A stretch of DNA of 9,878 bases from assembly GCA_002309875.1 (NCBI GenBank), contig DBYM01000021.1, positions 1,804 through 11,681 of the forward strand, read 5' to 3'. The DNA comes from Cyanobacteria bacterium UBA1186 (GTDB lineage Bacteria > Cyanobacteriota > Vampirovibrionia > Gastranaerophilales > Gastranaerophilaceae). The notes under the pieces were generated by a model. The model was not told the origin of the DNA, ran no database searches, and saw nothing but the letters and a program-made list of their open reading frames with translations. Numbering within the stretch: position 1 is the first letter of the stretch; each line of letters begins with the position of its first letter. Shown here piece by piece: positions 9,401 to 9,878 of this stretch. Both the position numbers and the translations under genes were made by a program.

Positions 9401-9652
9401 TTTCAAAAGTTTCAGCGCACGTGAGAAAAAGTCTTCAGAGCCTTCTTTGCAAACCACATGCAAAAAGTTATTTCCTGTTACGGCATCTCTCTCAAAAACG
9501 TCAAATTTAATATTATTAAGCAGTCTGAGCGAAGCATTTTTATCTCCTTTTCTCACCGCATCAAAAAATCTTACTTCCAATTCTCCTCTGAAATTTGGTA
9601 CCCTGAGAGAACTGTCATGCCTTGTGTATTCGGGAATCCTCTGAATATTCAT
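6479..9652 (-). CDS. Ankyrin-like protein with three AAA+ ATPase modules
   Basis: Numbered from the ATG at 9652, this is 1057 residues. The N-terminus ends in V-P-N-F-R-G (18-23). An ankyrin-like region follows (about 25-118, with a GNNFLHVVC repeat core and a KPLDY ending), then an Ala-rich, acidic linker (about 120-175). AAA+ module 1 has Walker A GFSGNGKT (220-227), Walker B FIDE (D308, E309) and one Arg (R359) where two are usual, with Asn356 replacing the other. Module 2 has GPPGCGKT (512-519), FFDE (D576, E577), sensor-1 N616 and IRDGRFD fingers (R627, R630). Module 3 has GPGGVGKT (815-822), FLDE (D879, E880), sensor-1 N925 and IRSGRF (R936, R939). Module 3 also keeps a pore-loop-like SKYMNET (846-852), resembling the SKYVGES loop of classical substrate-threading AAA proteins. 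Modules 2 and 3 are close tandem duplicates. The likely activity is ATP-driven unfolding or remodelling of a protein partner in the cytoplasm. A GTG at 9658 is an alternative start. It is the first gene of the operon. Confidence 0.93.
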   Translation of the reverse strand: MNIQRIPEYTRHDSSLRVPNFRGELEVRFFDAVRKGDKNASLRLLNNIKFDVFERDAVTGNNFLHVVCKEGSEDFFSRALKLLKLNVSRIAEIIGVLNKDNKKPLDYTSDNDFITKVYALAGLTGAGTAGAAAKSASAETTSAKPAEKEELVGNEITEEIDLDGFDFGTEPAQTETKTYSDRGMEGIVGLSRLKEVFGEEIINPLNNGKNVFTNGFLLHGFSGNGKTYSVEKLAEELNREIMDSGEFIRSVERIEKAGKGSADGKISELIDSVIIKINPDDIREIAGISNILKSNNKSTHKQGIVFIDEIQKFFPAENQYINNISAIQAIENSAKNGMVLLATTRELDSIDPTLINSLRFERLIENKPPMRSEIREIIDRKFTGKLGADELERLSKSMTGFSYNDIVKILEKVEYEGLEPTFGNISGEIVRYAKEHSITSLTEEGTTGNYDSYLKRVEFSENDPKNLDDVIGMKEVKEKLRKVFGPVKNEKLLADYYRANKIKKPNGILLYGPPGCGKTYIMTALSAETKLPMYQLKISEVGSSLYNQTTKNIKKVFDQLRKKYKETGEASILFFDECDSLFAKNPSELNLQILNTLKEEMNNAGDDGIYIVAATNEKDNINPAIIRDGRFDTKIEVGYPDAEARRGLIKRALSVPMFAGSNFEEYIEELVALTNGLSNATITNIFSTLKYEKGAALAEKAVSKEKLDELIRENPIKYSDLKNSIQAKKEEINKINLKQRKNPMMEWQGRTAIYDEYKERTYYTENDPKNLNDVIGMEKVKEQFKLKVLGPLNPIIREMYKKQKLPLASGIILHGPGGVGKTFIVKAAAAESKIPLYEMKISEMGSKYMNETANNIQNVFNQLKRKYRETGEPSILFLDECDSLLASVNNEGSSASQDRMAVMNTLKAELAEAPNNGIVVIAATNEYENLDKNVIRSGRFNDHIKIGYPDIEARTAYIRHLLKKRPITEKLCEKEENIKELASLTDGFSNADIQSIVENAVIKAQAGIVDAAIKAVSQGDMSLLKDDNTPVVEISDIKNAIEEKRSEVGTMRGEYDY
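6495..6500 (-). promoter_or_regulatory. Ribosome binding site deciding the start of the GLUG-ankyrin gene
   Basis: On the minus strand, GAGAGG is followed by TGAGT and then the ATG at 6489-6487. A GTG at 6495-6493 would start six bases earlier but overlaps this purine-rich site, so the ATG, giving an M-I-I N-terminus, is preferred. Confidence 0.6.
6509..7393 (-). repeat. AAA+ module 3, second copy of the tandem coding repeat
   Basis: This unit of about 295 residues parallels 7394-8305. It opens with YDEYKER and ENDPKNLNDVIGM, shares KYRETGEPSILFLDECDSL with KYKETGEASILFFDECDSL of the first copy, and ends with SDIKNAIEEKRSE. It differs in its longer loop after Walker B and in having Tyr at the pore-loop position. 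Confidence 0.75.
7394..8305 (-). repeat. AAA+ module 2, first copy of a tandem coding repeat
   Basis: This segment encodes a unit of about 304 residues. It begins with YD-x-Y-x-x-R, then ENDPKNL-x-DVIGM, and closes with SDLKNSIQAKKEE. The same order recurs in the next unit at 6509-7393. The 34 bases at 8241-8274 match 7329-7362 at 32 positions, which is close for duplicated domains. Confidence 0.75.
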
Positions 9653-9657
9653 CAACA

Positions 9658-9663
9658 CTCCTT
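9658..9663 (-). promoter_or_regulatory. Ribosome binding site deciding the start of the triple-AAA+ gene
   Basis: On the minus strand, AAGGAG is followed by TGTTG and the ATG at 9652-9650. The upstream GTG at 9658-9656 overlaps the last G of this site and so cannot use it. The ATG gives an M-N-I N-terminus like that of the His-tailed protein. Confidence 0.8.
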
Positions 9664-9677
9664 AATAACCTACAATT

Positions 9678-9683
9678 ATTTTA
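9678..9683 (-). promoter_or_regulatory. Possible -10 box for the five-gene operon
   Basis: TAAAAT on the minus strand matches five of six -10 bases. It would place transcription start about 15-20 bases before the ATG, just leaving room for the ribosome binding site. No convincing -35 lies at the right distance, so this is a weak candidate in AT-rich sequence. Confidence 0.28.
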
Positions 9684-9779
9684 AAACCTCTGAAAATATT
9701 TTTTGCTAAACTCAGCATTTTTTGTAAAGAAATATAAAGGCCGGACAGAGTGCGGAAAAATCCCGTTTTTACTGATATG

Positions 9780-9788
9780 TGCTATAAT
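9780..9788 (+). promoter_or_regulatory. Extended -10 promoter for the plus-strand gene
   Basis: TGCTATAAT combines a perfect TATAAT (9783-9788) with the upstream TG of an extended -10 element. There is no good -35 at the 17-base position, which extended -10 promoters tolerate. It lies 28 bases before the ATG at 9817. Confidence 0.65.
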
Positions 9789-9803
9789 ATTTTCAACATA
9801 ATC

Positions 9804-9810
9804 AAGGGAG
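9804..9810 (+). promoter_or_regulatory. Ribosome binding site of the plus-strand gene
   Basis: AAGGGAG lies six bases (AATAAA) before the ATG at 9817, a strong site at standard spacing. Confidence 0.75.
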
Positions 9811-9816
9811 AATAAA

Positions 9817-9878
9817 ATGAAAAAAATATTTTTGATTTCGTTAATAATGTTTGGTTTTATACAAATTTCTTTTGCATC
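9817..9878 (+). CDS. Start of an exported protein (signal peptide only)
   Basis: Only 20 codons and two bases are in the window. They read as a classic Sec signal peptide: two Lys after the Met, a hydrophobic core (IFLISLIMFGFIQI), and a possible cleavage site at S-F-A, after residue 20. A good extended -10 promoter and ribosome binding site precede it. It is transcribed away from the five-gene operon and has its own promoter, so a functional link is not implied. The mature product cannot be identified, and a single N-terminal membrane anchor is an alternative to a cleaved peptide. Confidence 0.72.
   Translation, partial: MKKIFLISLIMFGFIQISFA

Noticed and set aside
9704..9717. Inverted repeat TGCT-6 bases-AGCA flanked by T-rich sequence, considered as a terminator
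   Set aside because: The stem is only four base pairs, the flanks do not extend it, and both adjoining genes are transcribed away from this point, so no terminator is expected.

Overview
The window is low-GC bacterial DNA using the standard genetic code (TGG for Trp; TAA, TAG and TGA as stops) with clear AAGGAG-type ribosome binding sites. Nearly all of it is one tightly packed block of five minus-strand genes. None of the five looks like core metabolism, and none shows a signal peptide or membrane helix. All five start with a short polar N-terminus that ends in a small hydrophobic-x-Phe-(Gly/Lys/Asn/Arg) motif. From memory, this kind of N-terminus recurs in many proteins of gut Gastranaerophilales (Vampirovibrionia/'Melainabacteria', the non-photosynthetic sister group of Cyanobacteria). 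That assignment is an inference, not proven by the window.

Layout in transcription order (right to left): (A) 9652-6479, an ankyrin-like region followed by three AAA+ ATPase modules; (B) 6489-3307, a GLUG-repeat domain fused to a long ankyrin-repeat region; (C) 3310-2297, a helical protein of unknown function with an extremely His-rich C-terminal tail; (D) 2292-838, a protein whose central region matches an AAA+ fold with degraded Walker A and Walker B motifs, so a probable pseudo-ATPase; (E) 854 to beyond the left edge, a helical N-terminal region leading into an AAA+ domain with an intact Walker A, cut off by the window end. Junctions are an 11-bp overlap (A/B), a 4-bp ATGA overlap (B/C), a 4-bp gap (C/D) and a 17-bp overlap (D/E), so the block reads as a translationally coupled operon.

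To the right, a 164-bp divergent intergenic region carries a good extended -10 promoter (TGCTATAAT) for a plus-strand gene starting at 9817. Only its signal peptide is inside the window.

How the genes may work together (inference): A, D and E supply active and inactive AAA+ modules of one related family. B and the N-terminus of A supply ankyrin-type protein-binding surfaces, and C may bind metal. This looks like a multi-component protein-remodelling assembly that I cannot match to any named system. The shared N-terminal motif suggests the five products are recognised or sorted by the same cellular machinery.
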